Program-made: the position numbers and the translations under genes
Part shown: positions 54,935 through 64,000 of the stretch, one piece after another
Layout: every line of letters starts with the position of its first letter
How positions within the stretch are numbered: the stretch's first letter is position 1
Assembly (NCBI GenBank): GCA_916048095.2
Contig: OU696578.1
Coordinates: forward strand, 3,888,906-3,952,905
Reading direction: 5' to 3'
DNA length: 64,000 nucleotides
From: Sacculina carcini
Taxonomy: Eukaryota > Arthropoda > Thecostraca > Sacculinidae
Notes under the pieces: generated by a model
What the model saw: the letters and a program-made list of their open reading frames with translations, nothing else
The model's database searches: none
What the model was told of the DNA's origin: nothing

Positions 54935-55570
54935 GCGATTTATGTTGGTTTATTAGTGTTGTTGTTTGTGTGCGTTGGCGTGCTTGTGTGGTTCGCTTTG
55001 CTGGATTTTGATTGGCTGTTGCGGTGATGGCGTAGTAGCTCAATAAAAAAGCAGAAATTTTACTGGAAAATGTTGTTGTGCTACTGGCTAACTTCGCCAA
55101 AGCAACACAGATGCTGTAGTTTCAGTTATATATTACCATACATCAACAGTACATAACAACACATAACAATACATCATAAAATCATGTACAATACAGAACA
55201 TACAAATAAAAATAGGCGCAGCGGGCCACAGTGTATATACGCGCAGCGAGCAACAATGTTGCGTAAGCCCAGTGCACACAAGTAAAATAACGTACAACTA
55301 CAAAATGAAGAAAAGGGCGACAATCCCAGACAAAGGTGTAGTCACACTCTGAAAAGGGCCACGGGCTAATATCTAAAGCAATACTAGTGATATTTGCCTT
55401 AGCGGAAGGACAACGAGTGAGCGAACAGTAGGAATACACACTTCACTCTAGCGTTGTGCAATACCCGAGTGACATAATACACCAAACTACCGAGACACAG
55501 AGAGTAGCTCTGCCAGACTCGAAATGCTTAGCTTATCCGCCATTGATACGAAACACAGGCGCCTTTTTAT
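54935..55570 (-). ncRNA. putative heat-shock-promoter transcript unit (copy B)
   Basis: Same arrangement as 33190-33826: TATA at 55564-55571, GTG-started 85-codon frame at 55182-55439 with one residue changed, AATAAA near 54947-54952. Existence of a transcript is inferred from the promoter only. Confidence 0.35.
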
Positions 55571-55628
55571 ACGTACACACATGACGTATAATCGCGTGGT
55601 TCTAGAACATTCTCGAACCATTCTCGAA
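55564..55628 (-). promoter_or_regulatory. heat-shock element plus TATA box (copy B)
   Basis: 55600-55617 repeats the perfect TTCtaGAAcaTTCtcGAA of copy A. An additional TTCtcGAA pair at 55621-55628 lies just past the duplication boundary, one base out of phase. Confidence 0.68.
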
Positions 55629-55679
55629 GTGTTAACAGCACTAGTTATTACATGTGGGTTTGAAGAGTGAAAAATCAAA

Positions 55680-55757
55680 GCTTAGTTTCTGGGGGGCCAC
55701 AAGGACACGAATTGTGTTGAAGGGGACAACGGCAAGAAAAAGGTTGAGAACCCCTGA
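55680..55757 (-). mobile_element. hAT-type terminal fragment
   Basis: GGTTGAGAACCCCTG at 55743-55757 is the inverted form of CAGGGGTTCTCAACC, a common hAT end, preceded by a GGGGGGCCACAAGG block as in 22775-22862. Confidence 0.65.
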
Positions 55758-57469
55758 TATATAGAATCACCATGTAAGTACATAAACGGAGTTGGTTGTT
55801 GGTTATGCAGCCTCTGCTGTTGTTGTTGTTGTCGATGCTACGACGGCGGTTGATGTTGACTCAGCGTCGCTGCCGTGCTGTTTCTGAGGAGCCGGCAGGG
55901 TCGCTGTGGCTGCTGTTGTGGTCACCATCACCGGCACATGATCGTGTGGCTCACCTAGAGATACAACCAGCCGCTTATACCAACAGGCTATTCATATACA
56001 AAATGTATTTGAACGTAAATCAATCAAATCTATCTTCCATATAAGTTGTTTTAATAATAAATTGTTTTATTAAAGAAACGTTGGCTTAAAACGTTTGTTG
56101 AAAAACCTGGATCAACCACTTGTCTTGTTCTGCTGACAACCTTTTCTGAATTTGTACATTAATATAACGAATTTAAAACCAGTTTTCAAAACATCATGGC
56201 TCATTTTCAGAAAAAACATGGTTTCCATAAAAATACTTGATCAATCAATCAATTTGTTCTGTTCTGCTGACAAATTATTTCAAATATCCACATCATTAAA
56301 GCCATATTTCAAAAAATATTGTGTCTTTTCAATGAATAAAACGTAAACCACCGAGTCGGGATGGTCTTTCGAACATTATCTTGGGATATTTATTGATAAA
56401 TATTTGTTTTTTATACTATTATTAAATTATTTTATAGGTAAAACATGTAAAAGGTAGAAAACATCAAATATACTAATTTATATATACTAAAATCCAGCAT
56501 CAGATGACAATTGTGGCTCATCCTAAAAAACCTTGAAAACATGTCTTTTTTGCAAAAAAGACCACAAAAAACGTGTTCTTGCATCTCTCGGTTCACCAGC
56601 GCTCGAAAGTTTGCGTGGATACGTTTGTGTGGCAACTGCGTGGATTTGTCTGACCGACGCTGAATGGTCGAATCATGTTCACAGCCAACCAATCAGCGAC
56701 AAAGTGTTGGTAGTTGCGCGCAATTTGGCGTCATTTCATGTTGGAACCCCGTGGTGTAAACGAGGTTGGTGAGTGTTGTACACTTGTGTTGTCTTCTTTA
56801 CTCGAAATCTATCGAAACATCCAAGGCTTGTCTTAAATCTGTACTTTTTACGGCTATTGTAGATTCGCTCATACAGAGCAGAATTGTCAAATTATTTTAA
56901 ATTAATTTCAAATCATGGAGAAAAACATGGTGTGTATGCGTGTGTATGCATGTGTGTGTGTGTGTGTGTGAAGGTATATTGTGAATGTGTGAACTGTGGT
57001 GAACAGACCCCCCAAGTGGAAAACAAGATTCATGCGTGCTTTCATATAACCACATTTCCGTATAATTTCACCACCACAATCTTCCGATCCAGTAAGTGAA
57101 GCCCGGCGATCTTAGGTAATTACTAGGGTGACCTTTTGGTGGACTAAAATTTATGTAAAGTTGCGCTAAAAAGTTAACATAAGTTTTTTGTACAAATTTC
57201 ACTAAAACCCGTAAAAAGTTTGTGAAAAACACATTTAGTGAGGAAAATTTGTACCTTTTGCATTCAATAACTATTACCACAATACGTTTTGAGCACTCGC
57301 GGTTGTGCTAGAATTGCATGCTTCATGAGCTTCAACTGTCACCTTACTGGCGATTTGGAAGCGCTAAAAATCGTAAATAGTTGCGCTAATAAGCTTAGCT
57401 CAATGGTTCGCTAAATATCGTCAATTATAAATAATAGGGTAATCAAATTAAACATTGAAATCACTTCTT
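55758..57469. other. no gene recognised
   Basis: Mostly AT-rich, unassigned DNA. Within 56100-56340 two segments share CTTGTTCTGCTGACAA. A GT tract lies at 56940-56970. Short frames (under 90 codons) have no recognisable content. Confidence 0.45.
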
Positions 57470-57764
57470 ATGTGCGCGCGTGTGTCGTTGAAGTGTGGAA
57501 ACGCGTGTATGTATCAAGCACTGTGAGCGATAGGCAGTGTGTGTCAGCGGTTATCAGTGTGAAGAAGTGGTGTTATCGTGTTGGCTGTGTGGATTGGGTG
57601 CTGTGTGAACGGGCGTTGTGTGATTGTGCGTGCGGGTATTCAATGTGTATATTGTTTGGTACAGCGTCATTGCTTCATATTACTGCATCAAATACATCAT
57701 CCTTCGTCGTCATCATCCATTGTCTGTGACTCTTCACCATGGCGGAGGCAAAGCAGAACTTACA
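57470..57764 (+). repeat. 5' LTR, start-truncated
   Basis: Matches 61548-61842 with few differences. It contains the gag start codon at 57739 (CACCATGGCGGAGG) and ends AACTTACA eight codons into gag. About the first 130 bp of the LTR are absent. Confidence 0.8.
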
Positions 57765-58539
57765 AGCTATTTCGGCAATCGCTGAGTCAACAATGGACAT
57801 GAGGCTCATCCCTGAATATGACGGAAGCCAGGATCCCTCAGAATGGATCAGCAGAGTGAAGAAGTTGTGCCGGCTGCGCGGGGTGAGAGACGTGGCTCAA
57901 GTTGCAGGTATGAGGGTCACAGGGAATGCTTATAGCGTAATTGACGGGCTATCAGATGAAGACCAGCTGGATATGAGTAAGATTGAGCGAGCCCTGCAAA
58001 GAGCTTTTGGTATGGACACTTTTGCGGCTTATGATCAATTCATCAATCGGCGGCTTGCTCCCAATGAGTGTGTTGATGTGTTGGTGTCAGATCTGCGAAA
58101 ATTTGGTGCCAGGTGTAATATCACAGATCCAGTGTCCATCAGATGCGCCTTTGTGGCAGCATTACCACAATCGGCTCGGTACACCCTGCGGGCAAATGCC
58201 AAGCTGGACGATATGCCCATCGAAGACGTCGTCAACAGAGCGCGTGTTGTTTTAGCGGAAAATGGGGGCGCTATAATAGGGTTGCTAGCGTCAGAGACGT
58301 TGCGTCGACCAAAAAGTAGTTCACAAATCAGATGCTTCGTATGCAGCACACTCGGTCATGTTGCGCGGGACTGCTCACTTCGCAATGATCAACGAAACTC
58401 AGGAAGAGGAATTGTCGGACCTGTCTGCTTCAGATGTGGAGCTCGTGGGCACTACCAGTCACATTGTCCGGGAAACGAACAAGGAGAAGAGTCATCAGCG
58501 CCAGCTTCTTCTCCGCGTGTTCGAGTTTGGCGCCAGTGA
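57739..58539 (+). CDS. gag of the Gypsy-related element
   Basis: 266 residues from an ATG in good context. Capsid-like region: RLIPEYDGSQDPSEWISRVK, IERALQRAFGMDTFAAYDQF, AFVAALPQSARYTLRANAKL. Two zinc knuckles follow, CFVCSTLGHVARDC and CFRCGARGHYQSHC. Pol begins in the -1 frame and overlaps by about 100 bp, as in copy B, so a -1 ribosomal frameshift is likely used. The frame is intact. Confidence 0.88.
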   Translation: MAEAKQNLQAISAIAESTMDMRLIPEYDGSQDPSEWISRVKKLCRLRGVRDVAQVAGMRVTGNAYSVIDGLSDEDQLDMSKIERALQRAFGMDTFAAYDQFINRRLAPNECVDVLVSDLRKFGARCNITDPVSIRCAFVAALPQSARYTLRANAKLDDMPIEDVVNRARVVLAENGGAIIGLLASETLRRPKSSSQIRCFVCSTLGHVARDCSLRNDQRNSGRGIVGPVCFRCGARGHYQSHCPGNEQGEESSAPASSPRVRVWRQ

Positions 58540-59795
58540 TGCTGAAGACAACCGTGAATGGTGTGAGCTGTCATGCTCTACTTCATACTGGATGCACAAG
58601 GAGTATTGTGAATGAGCGGCTCTGTCGGGGTAGAGTAAGACGGTGTGAGGTTTCGCTCGTGACCATCAGTGGGGACAAGATGTTGTGTGCCGGTATCAGC
58701 AATGTGCATGTATATGTGGAAGACGTTCCCGGCTTTTACGTTGACGCTATTGTAGTGAATCATCGACCTGTTGGAGCCGATTTTGTCCTAGGAATTGATA
58801 GTGTGGCTGCCATGGGAGGCTTTTGTATTGACAAGAGACTCTGTGTTACCAGCATTGACAAGGACGGCGCAGGTCGTGTGTCACTGGATCGTGGGACAAG
58901 AACTGAAGTAGCGGCCGTGTCAGATGTTACTGCTGAAATTCAAGGCAAATATTTTGTGGCGCATTTTAGTGGGACCAAAAAAACTTGGCGTGTGAGCTGG
59001 AAGTGGATAGCGAACCCGGAAGTGCTCCCCAATCACATTTCAGAGTACGCGATTGCCTCGAGTTCCCGAGAAGAATTTGACGCAGAATTGAAAGCGTGGA
59101 TTGCTGAGGATTGGTTGGTTGAATTCGATGAGGGCGTTCATGGACCAGCAAAGGGTTCGATTCCGCTCATGGCGGTAACGCAGAAAAACAAATCGAAAGT
59201 GCGTCCAGTTATGGATTTTCGCCAGCTGAATAAATACATTGAGGTGCACTCAGCAGAGGTGGACGTTTGTCATCAGAAACTTCGCGATTGGAGAAGACGA
59301 GGAGATAATGTGGCACTTTTGGATCTCAAGAGAGCGTATTTGCAAATAGAAGTGGACCCGTCATTATGGAAATATCAGACCGTTATTGTCGGAGGCACTA
59401 GATACTGCTTAACCAGACTTGGATTTGGTCGCAGTGCAGCTCCCATAATTATGAAGTCGATTGTGGAATTTGCATTGGCGCAAGATCAGGGTGTCCAAAC
59501 GGCCACCTCGTCGTACATTGACGACATTCTCGTAGATGAATCTATTCTGAGTGCAGAAAAAGTTAGCAACCATCTGCTAAAATATGGTCTGTCATGCAAG
59601 CCCGTGAGTCGACCTGATCCATCATTGACGGTACTAGGTTTACGATTACTTCAAGATCGAGGACAACTGTTCTGGAGGAGGGATAATGATGTGGATGACA
59701 TTGAGGAGCCACTCACGAAACGGAAGATATTTTCATTCTGCGGGCAAGCAATTGGGCACCTTCCTGTCTGTGGCTGGTTGAGAGTCGCTTCCTGA
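58434..59795 (+). pseudogene. protease and reverse transcriptase of the Gypsy-related element
   Basis: Protease reads CHALLHTGCTRSIV; the catalytic Asp of DTG is replaced by His (copy B keeps DTG). It also retains VLGIDSVAAMGGF. RT contains KVRPVMDFRQLNKYIEVHSA, LRDWRRRGDNVALLDLKRAY, TRYCLTRLGFGRSAAPIIMK and the catalytic SSYIDDILVDES. The thumb region ends IGHLPVCGWLRVAS followed by a TGA near 59793, with the frame continuing beyond it. Confidence 0.9.
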
Positions 59796-60689
59796 TTTGT
59801 CAAGAGAGTGGCTAGCGAATCGACTAAATCCTGGGATGAAGAAGTCGACAACCGTACGTTGAGCGTGTTTCGCCTTTTTAAAGAGAAAATTGAGAAAGAG
59901 GACGCTGCGCATGGTGTGTGGAGAGTTGAAGGGAGAAAAGTTGACGTTTGGGTAGATGCTAGTCAGTTGGCAATAGGTGTGGTTTTGGAGATTGATGGAA
60001 TGGTGATTGAGGACGCTAGCTGGCTGCGCAAGGACGACCACCATATAGATTTAGCCGAACTAGACGCGATTCTGAAGGGCATCAATCTGGCAGCAGCTTG
60101 GGGCATGACAGAGATTCGGATATTCACAGATTCCCAAACAGCTTGCCACTGGGTGCGTGATGCTCTCACGGGGAAAGCTCGTGTTAAAACCCGTGCTAGC
60201 GGAGAGCTGCTGATTCGGCGGAGACTTGGTATTCTGAAGGCGATTCAAGAAGAGCTTGGTTTAAATATGGAAGTGATATTGGTTGGTTCTGCTGAAAATC
60301 ACTCTGACGCGATAACCCGCGTACCGGAAAAGTGGCTGGCGATGTGCGATAAGCAAAACCGACTCCAAACAGTTAGCTGTGCAGGCCAATCTGGTCAAAT
60401 GGGCACAGAGGAAATGAAAAAGATCCACGAATCAGCAGGTCATCCCGGCATCAGGAGAACATTGTACTTCGCCCGCAGATCCAATCGAGCGGCAACCAGA
60501 AAGGAAGCTCAAGCCGTCGTTCAATCTTGCGAGATGTGTCGTTCCATCGACCCAGCCCCACTTAAATGGAGGCATGGAAATTTGTCGGTGAAAAATAACT
60601 GGGAGAGGCTTGCGATGGATGTCACACATGTTAGAGGCAATATTTATTTATCTGTAATAGACTGTGGACCGTCCCGTTTCGCGCTGTGA
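59796..60689 (+). pseudogene. RNase H and integrase N-terminal half of the Gypsy-related element
   Basis: RNase H: VDVWVDASQLAIGVVLEIDG, DLAELDAILKGINLAAAW, IRIFTDSQTACHWV and DAITRVPEKW, with Asp, Glu and Asp catalytic positions present. Integrase: zinc region HESAGHPGIRRTLYFARRSN with CEMCR, then LAMDVTHVRGNIYLSVIDCG (first Asp). A stop at 60687 follows PSRFAL. Confidence 0.9.
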
Positions 60690-61400
60690 AAAATGCTGAA
60701 GAAAGAGGACAGCAGGAGCATTATCTAACTGCTCAGAACAGTTTTCTTGGAACGAGGAGCCCCGAGTGAGGTGTTACTGGACAATGGAACAGCATTCAGA
60801 AGTCGCGAGTTCAAGGTGTTTTTAGCTGATTGGGGTGCGATTCCCAAGTACCGATGTGTCTACGAGCCTCACGGAAATGGCATAGTGGAGCGATGTCATC
60901 GCACGGTGAAGGTAATAGCGGCACGGAGTCAGTGTTGTGTGGAGGAAGCGGTGTTCCGCTACAACTTGTCTCCTACCGATGATGTACGTGAGTCAACCAC
61001 TCCCATGGCTCGTATTTATCGTTACACTCCCAGAGTGAAGGACATCGATCGTAGAGAAGAAACGTCAGGACGACAAAGAAGTAGTGGGTACAAGCCAGGA
61101 GAGAGAGTGTGGGTCAAAAAACCGGGCACGAGATGCGACCAGGTATCGGCAAAAGGTGTTGTCACAGCGGATATATCTGAGCATGTGGTTGAAGTAGATG
61201 GCATGCCGTATCATCTAAAAGATGTTCGTCGGAGGTCGGAACATGAATGTCAACACCATCTCGATGAATGTTCGGACGAGTCACCAATGCAGCTTCAATT
61301 TCGCAGGAGTACGGATCCAATAGACAATGAATCGCACGTTGAGCCGCGACGAAGCGAAAGGATTAGGCAGAGGAGAGTATGTCGTTTATGTGAATCTTAA
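60690..61400 (+). pseudogene. integrase C-terminal half of the Gypsy-related element
   Basis: After a stop near 60725 the frame resumes with VLLDNGTAFRSREFKVFLAD (second Asp) and YEPHGNGIVERCHRTVKVIA (Glu), VFRYNLSP, and a C-terminal domain GERVWVKKPGTRCD, VVEVDGMPYHLKDVRRR, ending RRSERIRQRR. Catalytic residues D, D, E are all present across the two halves. Confidence 0.88.
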
Positions 61401-61414
61401 GATTCAGGAGGAGG

Positions 61415-61842
61415 TGTGGGTGTTTATGTGCGCGTAGTTTATGGCGTTTGAGCGTGAGTGAGTATATGCGTATGTATGTATGGATTCCTGTCTGTGCGTT
61501 CTACAGTTGTAGTTGTGCGTTGTGTTAGTGTGAATGGTCGTATGTGTGTGCGTGCGCGTGTGTCGTTGAAGTGTGGAAACGCGTGTATGTATCAAGCACT
61601 GTGAGCTATAGGCAGTGTGTGTCAGCGGTTATCAGTGTGAAGAAGTGGTGTTATCGTGTTGGCTGTGTGGATTGGGCGTTGTGTGAACGGGCGTTGTGTG
61701 ATTGTGCGTGCGGGTATTCAATGTGTATATTGTTAGGTACAGCGTCATTGCTTCATATTACTGCATCAAATACATCATCCTTCGTCGTCATCATCCATTG
61801 TCTGTGACTCTTCACCATGGCGGAGGCGAAGCAGAACTTACA
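61415..61842 (+). repeat. 3' LTR of the Gypsy-related element
   Basis: Starts TGTGGGTGTT after the polypurine tract and ends AACTTACA, about 428 bp. It contains a second copy of the gag start (ATG at about 61817) that leads nowhere. Confidence 0.75.
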
Positions 61843-62044
61843 TATACACAATCCACTAGTATTCCTATTCACTTCAATTCACTAGTATTCCTTCTATAAT
61901 ACTAGTATTTCGGAAGTGTGTGTTTTTGATCTTCTGTAGGAGCTCACTTTTGTTGAGACTGATTATGACGATACAATGATGATGCATCATGATACAATGT
62001 ACATATAATCAATATAGTAGGCATATAGTAGATTCATCCTAGAA
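61843..62044. other. no gene recognised
   Basis: Spacer with three ACTAGTATT copies at 61855-61910. Confidence 0.4.
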
Positions 62045-63351
62045 GGTGGCGGTGAGGACCCATCAATATCAATCTCAATTTAATATTGTCTTATATAATG
62101 ACTGTACAATTGTTTTTTGAATTCTGACATCTTTCGTATTGTCTTCAGTGACGCCGATAATTGATTCCATAATTTTTTACCGTTGTGAAAAAAACTCAAT
62201 TTTTTTGCTTTTTTGCGTGTAAATGTTATTGTGAATTGTTCCCGGTGTCTCGTACTCAATGAAAATATATCTTGCATATTGCTGGGCAATTTCATATTAT
62301 ACGCCTGGTGCATTATTATCAGAGTTGAGTATTTGACAAGATCAATGAACTTGAGTATTTGCAGCTGTTTGAAAAGAGGCGACGTGTTCTCATGATATTT
62401 TTTGTTACAAACTAGTCTAATAGCTCTTTTCTGAGCAAGTATGATGGTTCCTAAATTGGAAACGTATGTATTGCCCCATGCTTCAATCACATACTGTAGG
62501 TATGGATTTAACAGAGAGTCATATATTTGTTTATTTGTCATCGTGTCGAATACATACCGAGTTTTGTTTAGAACAAAGTTGATTCTGCTCAGGTTAGAGT
62601 TAACCTTGTTAATTTGTTCTTTCCAATTGAGTTTATTGTCCACGACGATTCCTAGAAACTTGGTAGAGACGTCTTCCTTTATATTTATGTCATTAATTTT
62701 GATTTCATTTCTACTGTTGGCGGACTTCATTGAAAAATTCATGTAAGTCGATTTCTCCGTATTTATAGACAATCTATTACTGACTAGCCATCTATGAATC
62801 AGAGCAATATTCGTGTTTATAACATCATATAGTTTATCATAATGTTTTTCCTCATAAAATATATTGGTATCATCCGCAAATAGAATAATCTTGGGAATCT
62901 TGAATATGTTGAAAATATCATTAATATACAAAATAAATAATATGGGGCCGAGCACTGAGCCTTGCGGTACTCCACATTGTGTGATTTTCAGTTTTGAATT
63001 TTTTCCTTCTATTGACACATATTGTGTTCTATTTGACAAGTAGTTTGATATCCATTCGTGTGCTATCCCGCGAACACCATATGAGTATAACTTTTTTTCA
63101 ATATTGAATGGTTCACTGTGTCGAATGCTTTTTTAAATCTAAAAATACACCCACAATTTTATTTTTGCTTTCGAAAGCTTCTGTTATTTCGTTCACCATG
63201 TCAAGTATAGCGTGCGACGTATTTCTTCTTTTTTGAAAGCCATATTGATTCTCATGATTTATTTGATTTTTCTCAATAAACTTAAATAGCCTTTTGTTAT
63301 ACCGTTTTTCGAGTATTTTTGAAAATTGATCAAGCAGGGATATAGGTCGAT
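62045..63351 (-). mobile_element. CR1-like LINE, 5'-truncated, frameshifted RT
   Basis: Minus-strand frames 63350-63113 (YYRPISLLDQFSKILEK, GVFLDLKK) and 63039-62080 (QCGVPQGSVLGPILFILYIN, catalytic ILFADDTNIF, TKFLGIVVDNKLNWKEQINK, C-terminal GKKLWNQLSASLKT). They are joined by a frameshift around 63040-63112. Endonuclease and the first RT block are missing, with truncation exactly at the junction to a Tyr/Gln-rich gene fragment. AT-rich codon use distinguishes it from the Gypsy elements. Confidence 0.88.
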
Positions 63352-63489
63352 AGTACACAGCCACAAGTCAATGAACAATATAACATCCTTCATCAGTCGG
63401 TGGCCAGTAATGCACCGTCACAGAGATATAGTCAAGAGCAGTTAGACCATATAGACTATTATCTGGCAACTCCAGGTACAGACATGTGA
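63352..63489 (+). pseudogene. Tyr/Gln-rich repeat protein, copy D (C-terminal fragment)
   Basis: Matches the last ~45 codons of copy A (TQPQVNEQYNILHQSVASNA then a diverged C-terminus ending GTDM) and retains the final stop TGA. Upstream sequence is replaced by LINE. It is the most diverged of the four copies. Confidence 0.82.
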
Positions 63490-63585
63490 ACAACATCAGT
63501 CACGTGCAACATCTGACGTACCACTAGCTGTCATATACTTGTGTTACAGCCGAAATCCTCAACATCACTCGCTATCATCATCAGT
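63490..63585 (+). repeat. 3' UTR of the Tyr/Gln-rich gene, copy D
   Basis: ACAACATCAGTCACGTGCAA onward is almost identical to 32385-32470, then similarity ends near 63585. Confidence 0.85.
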
Positions 63586-64000
63586 CTCTGACTAACCCTC
63601 GCTGAGTGTGCACGTGTTTACCGTCGCTCGTTCGCGCCCGGCTGTCTACGCTTCGCTGACGCTCACCGACGACAGATCCTGCTTTCTGCTAACGCTGAGT
63701 GTTCATTGAGTTATATTTCAGTTGTTTTATTATTATATCTGATTTAGCGTTATTTTGATTTTTCATTACTCGTTTTTTTCATTGATAATATTTGCCTTTT
63801 TAAAGGCGGATATTTTCTTCTTGCGAGCTCATTCATTTACTTTTAAGACTGTTTAAGACTTTTAAGTCAATTAATCTTTCTTTTATTTCAGGTTATATAT
63901 TTGAATTTTTATATTTTGTTTCTGAATGTGATTGAGAATCAGGGTTCGCAGCCATAGTTGCTTTGCAATCTTCCTGCTGAATTCTCTCATCACATTCTTT
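63586..64000. other. no gene recognised
   Basis: Unassigned DNA up to the window edge; T-rich toward the end with a CAG following a pyrimidine tract near 63891 that could be a splice acceptor. Confidence 0.35.

Larger units (their letters stand above)
50261..55619 (+). repeat. 5.36 kb segmental duplication, copy B
   Basis: Collinear with 28515-33875. Its left boundary is only apparent, because copy A is cut there by LINE sequence and copy B retains the upstream retroelement. Copy B is thus closer to the original arrangement. Confidence 0.95.
57470..61842 (+). mobile_element. Gypsy-related LTR retrotransposon with gag start inside LTR
   Basis: Direct terminal repeats enclose gag, protease, RT, RNase H and integrase in Gypsy order, with a polypurine tract GGAGGAGG before the 3' LTR. 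The RT and RNase H style (YLQIEVDPSLWKYQTV, TRLGFG) is that of a distinct Ty3/Gypsy-related group known from several invertebrates and protists. The copy at 48234-51268 is a relative. A stop in pol near 59794, a damaged protease and a break near 60700 make it inactive. Confidence 0.85.

Overview
The window is a repeat-dense piece of an animal nuclear genome, almost certainly an invertebrate; I cannot name the species. Evidence: spliceosomal U1 snRNA sequences, at least six non-LTR (LINE) retrotransposon families or copies, Ty3/Gypsy LTR elements of several lineages, hAT-type DNA transposon pieces, and AATAAA poly(A) signals. There are no bacterial operons, rRNA genes, tRNA genes or CRISPR arrays. 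Nearly every recognisable coding stretch is a decayed transposon gene.

Layout. 0.25-6.7 kb: a U1 snRNA flank and truncated U1 copy split by a CR1/L2-like LINE, an R2/NeSL-like LINE holding a solo LTR, and a 1.7 kb inverted-repeat DNA element. 6.95-11.73 kb: a near-complete CsRn1-type Gypsy element (minus strand) with 426 bp LTRs, a tRNA-Trp primer site and a 4 bp target duplication. 13.1-13.7 kb: a hAT transposase tail. 13.8-17.0 kb: a mag-type Gypsy element. 17.16-18.33 kb: a miniature LTR element nested in a LINE. 19.3-22.6 kb: another Gypsy element (minus). 22.9-24.0 kb: a LINE with a tandem-repeat 3' tail. 24.25-24.92 kb: the only full-length U1 gene with its flanks. 26.07-27.03 kb: an unrecognised, possibly host, coding region.

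28.5-33.9 kb and 50.3-55.6 kb are two copies of one 5.36 kb segment. Each holds the integrase end and 3' LTR of a Gypsy-related element, a gene for a Tyr/Gln-rich protein built from about thirty 21-residue repeats, and a promoter-like block with a textbook heat-shock element. A third inverted partial copy (39.6-43.0 kb) is split by a LINE, and a fourth fragment lies at 63.35 kb. The repeat-protein gene is intact in copy A, has a nonsense codon in copy B and is truncated in the others. It is the most interesting object here because it is not a known transposon gene and is being copied along with transposon debris.

34-39.6 kb is non-coding DNA with small MITE-like elements and LINE remains. 43.1-48.1 kb holds a second CsRn1-type Gypsy element fused head-to-head to an inverted piece of its own family, with a minisatellite in its leader. 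48.2-51.3 kb and 57.5-61.8 kb hold two members of a Gypsy-related family with gag and pol in a -1 frame relation. In the second member the gag start codon lies inside the long terminal repeat.

The sequence offers no operon-like cooperation between genes. The recurring theme is nested insertion, which allows a relative order of events to be read in several places.
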